DNA of 64,000 bases, taken from the NCBI RefSeq assembly GCF_018132105.1, contig NZ_JWHL01000004.1, forward strand, positions 62,001-126,000, read 5' to 3'. The notes below the pieces were generated by a model. That model saw only the letters and a list, made by a program, of their open reading frames with translations, was not told the origin of the DNA and did no database searches. The first letter of the stretch is position 1. The number at the start of each line of letters is the position of its first letter. The stretch is from Methanocalculus chunghsingensis (GTDB lineage: Archaea > Halobacteriota > Methanomicrobia > Methanomicrobiales > Methanocorpusculaceae). The translations under genes and the position numbers were made by a program. This document shows positions 35,394-43,098 of this stretch, one piece after another.

Positions 35394-35726
35394 ATGGTGC
35401 TGAAGTTACCTTGTCAGATAATCGTATGGGATGTACTCCCCGCCATCCGTGCGGCCATCGCAGAGGAGCTGATCAGGTGCGGTTCTGCCCAGCAGGATGC
35501 GGCCGAAATTCTTGATTGTGCACCTTCTGCAATATCGCAGTACCTCTCGGGAAAGCGAGGATATAGAATCGTTTTTGAGGAGGATATCCGCTCCCAGATA
35601 AGGGATCTTGCATATGCTCTCCATGCAGGTAAAGAGATAGATCTGGCATCCCGGATATGCAAAATCTGTGTGAAAATGCGAGAAGGAGAGCAGGCCTGCG
35701 GTTCTTGTGAGGATGAGGATGCCTGA
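35394..35726 (+). CDS. XRE-type regulator with C-terminal CxxC...CxxC cluster (copy 2)
   Basis: A 110-residue paralogue of the regulator at 22164. The HTH ('SAQQDAAEILDCAPSAISQYLSGKRGYRI') is almost unchanged, so both should read the same DNA site, and the four C-terminal cysteines are kept (CKICVKMREGEQACGSC). ATG 35394 follows AGGA; a GTG at 35391 is also in frame. Differences cluster in the linker between the HTH and the cysteines, suggesting altered sensing rather than altered DNA recognition. It is followed, with the same eight-base overlap as copy 1, by a gutted larE, then sufS and fdhD. Confidence 0.8.
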   Translation: MVLKLPCQIIVWDVLPAIRAAIAEELIRCGSAQQDAAEILDCAPSAISQYLSGKRGYRIVFEEDIRSQIRDLAYALHAGKEIDLASRICKICVKMREGEQACGSCEDEDA

Positions 35727-36042
35727 TCTGAAGAGAAGCGTCAAAACAGTACTCAACACTACGTCCCCTCCTGTCAATGCCTTCTCCGGCGGTCTGGATA
35801 GCTCTCTTCCGGCAGCAGTTGCAGAGGAGGTTTTGGAAGAGATCCTCCCGGCAATCGGCTTTTCAGAACTGTGTCTCTGCCCTCATGATGATGTTGCCGG
35901 AATTTCTGTCCCGGAAGATGAATCTGGGGACCAGATCGCATCTCGTGAGACGATACCAGATGACTTCAGGCATCCTGGTTTTATTTATAATATCCTTGAT
36001 ATTATAGGGTATCGAGGTGGGAGTATGATTGAAGAATCATGA
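35719..36042 (+). pseudogene. Internally deleted larE copy
   Basis: The frame begins like larE (PDLKRS...VNAFSGGLDSSLPAAVAEE), keeps the PP-loop, then jumps to the C-terminal part (VLEEILPAIGFSELCLCPHDDVAGISVPEDE...YRGGSMIEES). About 150 residues are missing, including the motifs equivalent to CGNPKDRCAIC and CLATRIPY of the copy at 22483. The frame is intact across the junction, so a 107-residue protein could be made, but it cannot have sulfur-transfer activity. It overlaps the sufS start by four bases and may persist to keep translational coupling. Confidence 0.82.
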
Positions 36043-37223
36043 ATGCTGATGTAATCCGTTCAGACTTTCCGATCACCGACGACCTCATCTATCTCGATTC
36101 TGCCGCAACCAGCCTGATGCCCCGGCAGGTTGCAGAGGCGATCTCTGCGTATGATCTCAGGTACAGGGCAAATATTGGAAGGAGCGTCCACCGCCTTTCT
36201 GTCGTTGCCACCCAGCGATATCTTGATGCCCACGATCGGATCGCCTCTTTCATTGGTGGGGAATCCGGAACCACCGTGATCACGAAGAATACGACCGAGG
36301 CTATCGGAATTGTTGCTTCAGGAATCCCCTGGGAGAAGGGGGACCGGGTGGTGACGACTGCACTCGAACACCATTCAAATCTCCTCCCCTGGCTACGGCT
36401 CCGGAACAGAGGTGTTAACGTTGATATCGTCATGCCAGAGGCCGATGGTACGATCGATCCGGCAGCATTTGAGGCAGCCGTCACTGATGAGACGCGCCTC
36501 GTTGCGATCACCCATGCGTCAAATGTCCTCGGGGCGCTCCTTCCTGTCAGGAAGATTGCTGATATCTGCCATGAACACGGTGCCGAACTCCTTGTGGATG
36601 GTGCCCAGTCAGTTCCACATATCCCAATCGATGTAAAGGATCTTGGGTGTGATTACCTCTGCTTTTCAGGACATAAGATGCTTGGGCCGTCCGGGACCGG
36701 GGTCCTCTGGATGCAGGAGATGACTCCCGAGCCGCTGATCATCGGCGGGGGCTCGGTCGAGGCGGCTTCGCTGACAGGGTACACGCTTGCCGGGGATTAC
36801 CGCCGGTACGAGGGGGGCACCCCTCCGATCGGGGGAACAATCGGCCTTGGTGAGGCGGTGAAGTACCTCACCTCTCTTGGTATGGAGGATATTAGCCGCC
36901 ATGAGGAGTGGATCACACGGAGACTTCTTGATGGACTCACTGGAATCGACGGGGTGATCGTGCATGGCCCTGATACTCCCGGAGATCGGATCGGTGTCGT
37001 CTCCTTCACTGTTCCGGGGATGCATCCCCATGATGTCGCCCATATCCTTGATGAGGCGTCGGATATCATGGTACGATCAGGCGATCACTGCTGTAAACCG
37101 TTAATGGAGCTCCTTGAGCTTCCTCAGGGGACGGTCAGGGCAAGTACGTATCTTTACACTACTGGCGAGGAGATCGATCTCCTTCTCAGGAGCCTCGAAG
37201 AGATTGTTCGGATGGTGGAATGA
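36039..37223 (+). CDS. sufS: SufS/CsdA-type cysteine desulfurase
   Basis: A PLP enzyme releasing sulfur from cysteine as a persulfide. The 394 residues match group II desulfurases: 'YLDSAATSLMPRQVAEAI' at the start, PLP lysine in 'CFSGHKMLGPSGTGVLW', and the catalytic cysteine in 'MVRSGDHCCKPLMELL'. ATGA overlaps tie it to the deleted larE before and fdhD after. With FdhD next door, the likely role is providing sulfur for the active-site molybdenum or tungsten of formate dehydrogenase. The operon promoter carries the sulfur palindrome. Confidence 0.9.
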   Translation: MNADVIRSDFPITDDLIYLDSAATSLMPRQVAEAISAYDLRYRANIGRSVHRLSVVATQRYLDAHDRIASFIGGESGTTVITKNTTEAIGIVASGIPWEKGDRVVTTALEHHSNLLPWLRLRNRGVNVDIVMPEADGTIDPAAFEAAVTDETRLVAITHASNVLGALLPVRKIADICHEHGAELLVDGAQSVPHIPIDVKDLGCDYLCFSGHKMLGPSGTGVLWMQEMTPEPLIIGGGSVEAASLTGYTLAGDYRRYEGGTPPIGGTIGLGEAVKYLTSLGMEDISRHEEWITRRLLDGLTGIDGVIVHGPDTPGDRIGVVSFTVPGMHPHDVAHILDEASDIMVRSGDHCCKPLMELLELPQGTVRASTYLYTTGEEIDLLLRSLEEIVRMVE

Positions 37224-37993
37224 TGTTTAAAAAACTGCCAATACTTCGCGTCATGGGTGATAGCTTCTCCGAGGAACTCCACCCTGTCGTCGAGGAGGTG
37301 CCGGTGGCGGTCATCGTCAATGGCCGACACACCCTCACATCAATGACCAGCCCGGTGATGCTCCGTGAGTTTGTTATCGGGTATCTCTATACTGAACGGA
37401 TCATCAGATCCCTGGATGATATCGAGTCGATCAGGATCGAGGATGCCACAGTGAGTGTCCTGACGAAGAATCCTTTTGAGATCCTTGTTTCAAAGAAGAC
37501 TGTCCTCTCCGGCTGCGGGGGGACGAGTTCATTCCTCGACTCCACGCACCTCCCGCAAGCACCTCAGGGCTTTCAGATCTCGCCGGGAGTGATACAGTCG
37601 GCGGTGAAGGCCGGGCTCGAATCTGATCTCCATGTGGAGACCGGGGGGATTCATATTGTCGGGCTTTTTGATAAAGAGGGGGTGGCGATCCGGATCGTCG
37701 AGGATATCGGCCGGCACAACGCCCTTGACCGCCTGATAGGGTTTTCTCTTGAAGCAGGGATCGATCTCTCAGGGACCTTTATCATCTGCTCAGGGCGGAT
37801 ATCTTCTGAAATAGCGAGAAAATGCCTTATTGCCGGTATTCCTATTGTTGCCTCGCGTGGCGCTACCACAACGCTTGCTGTTACGATAGCAAAACAGGCG
37901 AACCTGACGCTCATCGGTTTTGTCAGATCGAACAGGATGAATATCTACTCGGGTGCAGAACGGATCGCTGGTGCGCAGACCTTGTCCGGATGA
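37220..37993 (+). CDS. fdhD: Formate dehydrogenase sulfurtransferase FdhD
   Basis: FdhD moves sulfur from a cysteine desulfurase to the molybdopterin cofactor of formate dehydrogenase. The 257 residues contain the family signatures 'REFVIGYLYTERII', 'SGCGGTSS' (the active-site loop, here with a single cysteine instead of the CxxC of Escherichia coli), 'GGIHIVGLFD', 'EDIGRHNALDRLIG' and 'CSGRISSEI'. The start overlaps the sufS stop (ATGA), which supports a direct sulfur relay. Formate dehydrogenase itself is not in the window. Confidence 0.92.
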   Translation: MMFKKLPILRVMGDSFSEELHPVVEEVPVAVIVNGRHTLTSMTSPVMLREFVIGYLYTERIIRSLDDIESIRIEDATVSVLTKNPFEILVSKKTVLSGCGGTSSFLDSTHLPQAPQGFQISPGVIQSAVKAGLESDLHVETGGIHIVGLFDKEGVAIRIVEDIGRHNALDRLIGFSLEAGIDLSGTFIICSGRISSEIARKCLIAGIPIVASRGATTTLAVTIAKQANLTLIGFVRSNRMNIYSGAERIAGAQTLSG

Positions 37994-38021
37994 TCAGAGG
38001 ACCTCCGTACTATGGAGGATT

Positions 38022-38249
38022 TCAGCTCTCATCGACCCGGATGATCTGTACCGGGCAGAGATCTGCTGCATCCAGTATGCAATCTTTGAGGTCCTGAGGG
38101 GACTCTCCCTCTGCAATCATTCCGTTCGCCCGGAACTCTTCAATAATCTGGCTGAACGAATCTTCAGGATTCTCTTCGAAGAAGTCCGGGCAGGTATCCC
38201 AGCAGGATCCACAACTGATACAGGCTACACGATCAATGCTGACGTTCAT
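38022..38249 (-). CDS. Small ferredoxin-like protein
   Basis: A 75-residue protein with one N-terminal 4Fe-4S motif (CISCGSCWDTCP) plus a distal cysteine pair element (DCILDAADLCPVQII), the layout of single-cluster ferredoxins. The insertion between the two parts (about residues 27-53) is acidic. It lies 30 bases downstream of the DUF6448 gene and converges on fdhD. The partner is unknown. Confidence 0.85.
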   Translation of the reverse strand: MNVSIDRVACISCGSCWDTCPDFFEENPEDSFSQIIEEFRANGMIAEGESPQDLKDCILDAADLCPVQIIRVDES

Positions 38250-38279
38250 GATGAATCACAGGTACCAAGCAGGAAGTAC

Positions 38280-38819
38280 TTAGTGTTTGTGCCCGCCTTT
38301 CTCCATATGCTCCCCACCATCTCCGGTCACCGAGGTATAGAGATGATGTGAATAGACCACCCAGCCGATGAACGCTTCAATATATGCTCTTCCGGCAGCT
38401 ACATCGTCTGGATCATACCCTTTCTTCTGCATGACGCGGTCGAAACGATGGGTGAGATCTTCTTCTATCGCCTTCAGGATAAACCCGATCGTCTCTTTCG
38501 GATCACCGGTATCAATCGCTTTCTCGGCTCTTGGTACTATCGGCCCTTCACTGAGTCCGGCGGGTTTCAAGCCGGTGTAGGCGGCTCCCTCACCAGCCCG
38601 GTGGATCCGGATGCAGTTCTCAAAGAACCAGTCCTCGGCAACATCCTGAGAGTCTTTTCCGGCCTTTCTGGCCCGCAGGGTCCTTTCAAAGATACTTCTC
38701 AGCTCTTCTTCTGACTCTTGTGGGATCCAGATGAGTACATAATTGAGGTTCTCCGTCTCCAGCGCCTTTTTTGCCGCTGTTACGACAGGACCATCCCTTG
38801 TATCGCAATGTGGTGGCAT
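38280..38819 (-). CDS. DUF6448-like cytosolic protein
   Basis: A soluble, largely helical protein of 179 residues. 'MPPHCDTRDGPVVTAAKKALETENLNYVLIWIPQESEEELRSIFERTL' and 'DWFFENCIRIHRAGEGAAYTGLKPAG' match a conserved bacterial/archaeal family of unknown function; the histidine-rich end (HMEKGGHKH) may bind metal. A weak relative of the sulfur palindrome lies upstream at 38871-38884, but three mismatches make control by it doubtful. Confidence 0.7.
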   Translation of the reverse strand: MPPHCDTRDGPVVTAAKKALETENLNYVLIWIPQESEEELRSIFERTLRARKAGKDSQDVAEDWFFENCIRIHRAGEGAAYTGLKPAGLSEGPIVPRAEKAIDTGDPKETIGFILKAIEEDLTHRFDRVMQKKGYDPDDVAAGRAYIEAFIGWVVYSHHLYTSVTGDGGEHMEKGGHKH

Positions 38820-38924
38820 GGTTCATCACTCTCTGTTCTGATATGCCGAGGGATCACCATTCATCAGTTATTAACTATTGTGTCTACCTGGAGCAATCTC
38901 CCATCCCTCTCTTCCACCCATTCG

Positions 38925-39290
38925 TCAGCCTCGTATCATGACCAGCGTCATCTTGAACTTCGTGATTGCGCTGAGGGCATGGGGGACGTTTGCCGGAAAG
39001 ATGATGGTCTCCCCTTCCTTCATCTGGAACGTCTCCCCGGCGATCCAGACCTCGCACTCGCCATCAAGGATTGTGACGACCGCATCATATGGTGCGGTAT
39101 GTTCGGAGAGACCTTCATCCTCATCAAATGAGAAGATGCTGATGCTCCCTGCCTTGTTGTTGATGACCATCCTGCTTGCGACGGTCCCCTCCTGATAATT
39201 GACGAGATCCGGAAGACTGAATACCTTTCCCTTCAGCTCCTCACGATTTTTATCATGCTTACCAGGACTTTCCAGTTTAAACTCAGCCAT
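38925..39290 (-). CDS. Cupin-fold protein
   Basis: Start at ATG 39290 (MAEFKLESPGKHDKN) after a GGAGGAAG ribosome site. The 121 residues form one beta-barrel cupin: 'GLSEHTAPYDAVVTILDGECEVWIAGETFQMKEGETIIFPANVPHAL' carries the metal-binding His/Glu motifs. Such small cupins often bind a transition metal near redox stress genes; the neighbour is the hybrid cluster protein, but a link is inference. Confidence 0.85.
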   Translation of the reverse strand: MAEFKLESPGKHDKNREELKGKVFSLPDLVNYQEGTVASRMVINNKAGSISIFSFDEDEGLSEHTAPYDAVVTILDGECEVWIAGETFQMKEGETIIFPANVPHALSAITKFKMTLVMIRG

Positions 39291-39343
39291 ACTGCTTCTT
39301 CCTCCTCTCTCCATGTATACCCTGCGGGTATAAAAATGGGGGG

Positions 39344-40957
39344 TTATGCCCCGACCATCCTTTTCATATCTTCTTCGACGGTGGTGTTTGGCTTGAGATC
39401 GAAGTTCTTCACCAGCACATCAAGGACCGTCGGAGAGACGAATCCCGGAAGCCTTGGGCCGAGGGTGATATCCTGTATCCCGAGGGAGAGGAGCGAGAGG
39501 AGGACGAGTACCGCTTTCTGTTCGTACCAGGCGATGTTGTATGCGATCGGTAGATCATTGATCCCGACCCCGAATGCCTCTGCGAGTGCCTGGGCGATGA
39601 CGACAAGCGAGTAGCAGTCATTGCACTGGCCTGCATCAAGCACCCGTGGAATTCCGCCGATTGTTCCGAGATCAAGGCTGTTGTACCGGTACTTGGCACA
39701 CCCGGCGGTGAGGATGACCGTATCCTTTGGAAGTGCTTCTGCAAACTCCGTGTAGTACGCACGATCTTTACGCCTCCCGTCACAGCCGGCCATCACGATG
39801 AACTTTCTGATATCCCCGTTCTTCACCGCATCCACGACCGTTCCTGCTATCGAGAGGACTGCGTCATGGGCACAGCCGGTGATGAGATCCCTCCCGCTCC
39901 CCGGAAGCGCCTGCGGGGGTTGCGCGGCCTTTGCTGCGGCGATGACTGCTGCAAAGTCCTTGTTGCCGTCGGCAGATGCCGGGATGTGAGCAACACCCGG
40001 AAATCCGGCCATTCCTGTGGTGTAGATCCTTTCTTTGTAGGAGTCCTTTGGTGGGACGATACAGTTTGTGGTGACAAGAACGGGTCCGTTGAAGTTCTCA
40101 AACTCCTCCTTCTGGTCTGGCCAGGAGCCGCCGTAGTTCCCGACAAGATGAGCGTACTTCTTCAATGCCGGATAGGCATGGGCCGGCAGCATCTCGCCAT
40201 GCGTATAGATATCGACCCCGGCATCCTGTGACTGCTCAAGGAGCATCTCAAGGTCCTTTAAGTCATGGCCGGTGATCAGGATGCCGGGGCGGGATCCGGG
40301 GGTGGTCTTCACGTTTGTGATCTCCGGCTTTCCATATGCCCCGGTATTGGCTGCATCAAGGAGTGCAAGCACTTTCACGCCGTACTCTCCACATTCGAGG
40401 ACGAGTGCCACCATCTCATCAACAGAGATATCCTGAAGCATTGAGGCGAGACCTTTCTGGAGGAACTGTTCGATCCCGGCATCGGTCTCTCCGAGCACCT
40501 CTGCATGTGTATAGTACGCGGCGATCCCTTTCATCCCAAAGAGAAGGGTTGAACGGAGAGACCGAACATCTTCGTTCTCTGTTGCGAGGAGCCCGACGGT
40601 CTTCCCTTTTGCCAGCATATCGGCTTCGGAAGCAGGCTTCCAAGTACAGGCATCCGGCTCGTCCTTTCCTGCCGGGAGGCCGTCACGGATGGTGATTGCT
40701 TTCTTGATCAGATCAACAAATCTCTCCTTATCGAAGTTGACATTGGTCAGGGTCGCAAAGAGGGCATCCGCGATGAATAATCCGGCCTTCGGATCATCCT
40801 TTCCGGTCTCCATCGCCTGGAGATTCCGAACCGCAATTCCCTTGCAGAGATGGATGAGGAGATCCTGGTACACCGCAATCTCATCTTCCTTTCCACATAC
40901 TCCCCTGACTGTACAGCCGTTTCCTTTGACGGTCTCTTCGCACTGGTTGCAGAACAT
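39344..40957 (-). CDS. hcp: Hybrid cluster protein (hydroxylamine reductase)
   Basis: The 537-residue class of Hcp, a nitric oxide or hydroxylamine reductase with a hybrid Fe-S-O cluster. The N-terminal cluster cysteines are in MFCNQCEETVKGNGCTVRGVCG; hybrid-cluster ligands lie in 'GECGVK'-like 'LECGEYGVKVLAL', 'TTNCIVPPKDSY', 'ILTAGCAKYRYN' and 'DAGQCNDCYS'. The first 77 bases and the promoter are duplicated at 41683-41871, and the divergent HxlR regulator has been pushed 800 bases away by a toxin-antitoxin insertion. Confidence 0.94.
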   Translation of the reverse strand: MFCNQCEETVKGNGCTVRGVCGKEDEIAVYQDLLIHLCKGIAVRNLQAMETGKDDPKAGLFIADALFATLTNVNFDKERFVDLIKKAITIRDGLPAGKDEPDACTWKPASEADMLAKGKTVGLLATENEDVRSLRSTLLFGMKGIAAYYTHAEVLGETDAGIEQFLQKGLASMLQDISVDEMVALVLECGEYGVKVLALLDAANTGAYGKPEITNVKTTPGSRPGILITGHDLKDLEMLLEQSQDAGVDIYTHGEMLPAHAYPALKKYAHLVGNYGGSWPDQKEEFENFNGPVLVTTNCIVPPKDSYKERIYTTGMAGFPGVAHIPASADGNKDFAAVIAAAKAAQPPQALPGSGRDLITGCAHDAVLSIAGTVVDAVKNGDIRKFIVMAGCDGRRKDRAYYTEFAEALPKDTVILTAGCAKYRYNSLDLGTIGGIPRVLDAGQCNDCYSLVVIAQALAEAFGVGINDLPIAYNIAWYEQKAVLVLLSLLSLGIQDITLGPRLPGFVSPTVLDVLVKNFDLKPNTTVEEDMKRMVGA

Positions 40958-41069
40958 CGAAATCCTCCTTTGATATCTTTTTGATACAAGATACCTATTA
41001 CATACTATATTATAAATAGAGGGGAGTTTCCAATACTATACCATGCAGGAAGGGTGTACAGTCAATCTG
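40881..41069. repeat. 189-bp direct repeat, copy 1 (hcp start, promoter, first codons of hxlR)
   Basis: Matches 41683-41871 without gaps at a constant offset of 802 bases with 13 mismatches. This copy keeps the functional hcp start (ATG at 40957) but only nine codons of the regulator: ATG at 41043 reads MQEGCTVNL and then a stop. The repeats flank the RelBE-type pair. Confidence 0.9.
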
Positions 41070-41142
41070 TAACCAACATCTCTACCTTCCGGAGTTTGAG
41101 TGGTAGTAATCTTTATGGTATACTGTGGTGTACTATAGTATC
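41070..41142 (+). promoter_or_regulatory. Promoter region of the RelBE-type pair
   Basis: A TATA-like TTTATGGTATAC is followed by a partly dyadic GTATACTGTGGTGTACTATAGTATC immediately before the antitoxin start, a normal place for an autoregulatory operator. The stretch 41073-41105 resembles a shortened copy of the sequence around the start of the DUF5591 gene near 61040-61135. Confidence 0.45.
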
Positions 41143-41379
41143 ATGGCGACATCCCAGACGATTAAACTTGAACCTTCAACAAAAGAGCGACTGAACAGGT
41201 TGAAGATCCATCCCCGTGAAACCTATAATGACTGTATTGAGCGCCTAATTGATGTGATATATGATGATGAACCCCTCTCTGAAGAGACCATCAGGCGTCT
41301 GGATGAGGCAGAGACCTATATAAAAGCAGGAAAATTCAGACCTCTTGACGACGCCATGAGGGATCTTGATCTCCTGTGA
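41143..41379 (+). CDS. RelB/DUF7557-like antitoxin
   Basis: Starts at ATG 41143 (MATSQTIKLEPSTKERLNRLKIHPRETYNDCIERLIDV), 78 residues. The N-terminus is a short ribbon-helix-helix DNA-binding domain and the C-terminal part ('EETIRRLDEAETYIKAGKFRPLDDAMRDLDLL') is an acidic helix that would wrap the toxin. It overlaps the toxin start by four bases (GTGA). It lies between the 189-bp repeats, within the split hcp/hxlR locus. Confidence 0.85.
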   Translation: MATSQTIKLEPSTKERLNRLKIHPRETYNDCIERLIDVIYDDEPLSEETIRRLDEAETYIKAGKFRPLDDAMRDLDLL

Positions 41380-41651
41380 AACCCTTTGACATTGTCATTA
41401 TCCCTCCAGCAGAACGGGATCTTGCCAGGCTTGATCCACCATCGGCTCAGCGAATCCAAAAGGCGCTTGCAGATCTTGCACATGAGGAGAACCCATACAG
41501 GTTTCTCAAACGTCTGGAAGGGAACCATACCCCCCCGTTCTTCTCACTCAGGGTAGGAAAATACCGCGCTATTCTGAAGATCCATAATGAGCGTCTGATT
41601 ATTATCGTGATTGAGGTGGGACCTCGAAGAACAGTATATAGAACATTCTAA
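41376..41651 (+). CDS. RelE/ParE-superfamily toxin
   Basis: A 91-residue mRNA-interferase-like protein starting at GTG 41376. 'KPFDIVIIPPAERDLARLDPPSAQRIQKALADLA' and 'NPYRFLKRLEGNHTPPFFSLRVGKYRAILKIHNERLIIIVIEVGPRRTVYRTF' give the RelE fold with basic catalytic-region residues. A scar of the same type, retaining the ends of the gene and its downstream flank, is at 60940-61028. Confidence 0.88.
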   Translation: MKPFDIVIIPPAERDLARLDPPSAQRIQKALADLAHEENPYRFLKRLEGNHTPPFFSLRVGKYRAILKIHNERLIIIVIEVGPRRTVYRTF

Positions 41652-41682
41652 CCGATAATTCTTTGTGGGCAATCCGCACCCT

Positions 41683-41871
41683 TCATCCTCCTTTCCACAT
41701 ACTCCCCTGACTGTACAGCCGTTTCCTTTGACGGTCTCTTCACACTGGTTACAGAAGATCAAAATCCTCCTTTGGTATCTTTTTGATACAAGATACCTAT
41801 TGCATACCATATTACAAATAGGAGAGAGTTTCTAATACTATACCATGCAGGAAGGGTGTACAGTCAATCTG
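41683..41871. repeat. 189-bp direct repeat, copy 2 (dead hcp start, promoter, start of intact hxlR)
   Basis: Pairs with 40881-41069. Here the regulator start (ATG 41845) is functional while the hcp fragment has lost its start: the codon equivalent to ATG is ATC at 41757-41759 and only about 25 hcp codons remain before unrelated sequence. The promoter part holds GGTATC...GATAC..GATACC at 41774-41797, a candidate regulator site. Confidence 0.9.
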
Positions 41872-42204
41872 ACGGTTCGATACCTCTCAAAGAAGTGGAT
41901 GCTCCTAATCATCCTTGAGCTGTACAAAGGCGAAGCGTACACCCGCCGGTTTTCCGAACTGAGGACCTCACTGGGTGGGATCACCCCGAAGGTCCTCTCA
42001 GAGCGGTTGAAGGAACTTGAGGATGAAGGGCTCCTCACCCGCCGTATCGATACCAGCGTCTTTCCGGTCCGCTCAGAGTACTGCCTGACAGAGAGCGGCC
42101 TTGAGATCGTTGATCTGATCCGTGACATTAAACGCTGGGCACTCAAATGGAAGATCGATAACATCCCCTGCGGCGAGCAGGACTGCAAGCAATGCATCCT
42201 TTAG
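41845..42204 (+). CDS. HxlR-family winged-helix regulator
   Basis: The 119 residues have the HxlR core: 'CTVNLTVRYLSKKWMLLIILELYKGEAYTRRFSELRTSLGGITPKVLSERLKELEDEGLLTRRIDTSVFPVRSEYCLTESG'. A cysteine at residue 5 and a C-terminal cluster (CGEQDCKQC) could sense redox state or bind metal. Before the toxin-antitoxin insertion it was divergent from hcp and shared its promoter, so it probably controls hcp. It is followed after ten bases by a 4Fe-4S protein gene. Confidence 0.88.
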   Translation: MQEGCTVNLTVRYLSKKWMLLIILELYKGEAYTRRFSELRTSLGGITPKVLSERLKELEDEGLLTRRIDTSVFPVRSEYCLTESGLEIVDLIRDIKRWALKWKIDNIPCGEQDCKQCIL

Positions 42205-42214
42205 GTGATGAAGA

Positions 42215-43045
42215 ATGAAACGACAGATCATCAGTATTAATGAAGAGCTCTGCACCGGGTGCGGCGAATGTATCCCCGACTGCCCGGAAGGGGCGATCCA
42301 GATCATCGACGGAAAGGCACGGCTGGTCAGCGACCTCTACTGCGACGGACTCGGTGCCTGCATCGGAACCTGTCCTGAAGGCGCGATCTCGGTTATTGAA
42401 CGGGAGGCAGAGCCATATGACGAATGGGCTGTGATGCGAAGCATCGTCTCAAAGGGTGAGGGTGTCATCAGGGCTCATCTTGCGCATCTTGATGCACATG
42501 ATCAGATGGACCTCTATGAACAGGCAATAGCCTATCTCCAGGAGCATGACATTCCGGTTCCCTATCATGAGAGGGGACCGCAGGAGTGCCAGTGCTCCCC
42601 ATCAGGCTGTCCGGGTACGGCATCCAGAAGCATCAGCAGGGACGATAGGGGAATGCCAGGCATGGTGGATCTCCCTTCAGAGCTTCGGCAGTGGCCGGTC
42701 CAGCTCCGGCTCATCAACCCGGCGGCACCCTGCTTTGACGATGCTGATCTCCTCATCTCTGCAGACTGCGTGCCGTATGCCTATGGAAATTTCCATGCAG
42801 GGCTCCTCAAGGACAGGGTTGTGGTCAATCTCTGCCCGAAACTGGATACCGATCTTGAGGGGTATATTCAGATTCTCGTTGAGATCTTCACCCTCCATAC
42901 GATCCGATCGATTACCATTGCCCATATGGAGGTTCCCTGCTGTAGTGCCGTCCATTACATCCTCGAACGTGCACTTGAAGAGGCGGGTGTCGAGATCCCG
43001 ATCGACAATGTCGTGATCACCGTGAATGGTGAGATCCGATCATAA
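42215..43045 (+). CDS. 4Fe-4S ferredoxin-domain protein, likely Hcp partner
   Basis: A 276-residue protein with two N-terminal cluster motifs (CTGCGECIPDCPEGA and CDGLGACIGTCPEGA; the second has GLGA in place of the usual CGAC spacing), a linker with further cysteines (CQCSPSGCPG) and a conserved C-terminal domain ('LLISADCVPYAYGNFHAGLLKDRVVVNLCPKLD...VPCCSAVHYI'). Such proteins accompany hcp in anaerobes and may donate its electrons. It is in one operon with the HxlR regulator. Confidence 0.82.
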   Translation: MKRQIISINEELCTGCGECIPDCPEGAIQIIDGKARLVSDLYCDGLGACIGTCPEGAISVIEREAEPYDEWAVMRSIVSKGEGVIRAHLAHLDAHDQMDLYEQAIAYLQEHDIPVPYHERGPQECQCSPSGCPGTASRSISRDDRGMPGMVDLPSELRQWPVQLRLINPAAPCFDDADLLISADCVPYAYGNFHAGLLKDRVVVNLCPKLDTDLEGYIQILVEIFTLHTIRSITIAHMEVPCCSAVHYILERALEEAGVEIPIDNVVITVNGEIRS

Positions 43046-43098
43046 TCTCCTTTTTCTCTTCAATTTTAATATAATCGTAAAAAAAAAGAGAATTCTGT
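43046..43098. terminator. Bidirectional T/A-run terminator
   Basis: Between convergent genes the plus strand has CTCCTTTTTCTCTTC followed by a run of nine A, giving U-tracts to transcripts in both directions. Called from composition and position. Confidence 0.45.

Noticed and set aside
38871-38884. TTAACTATTGTGTC as an eighth sulfur operator
   Set aside because: Three mismatches to the consensus and loss of palindromic symmetry; the downstream DUF6448 gene has no clear sulfur link.
41544-41810. Minus-strand open frame starting with hcp-like residues
   Set aside because: It is the duplicated 5' fragment of hcp without a start codon, continuing into antisense of relE; treated as part of the repeat.
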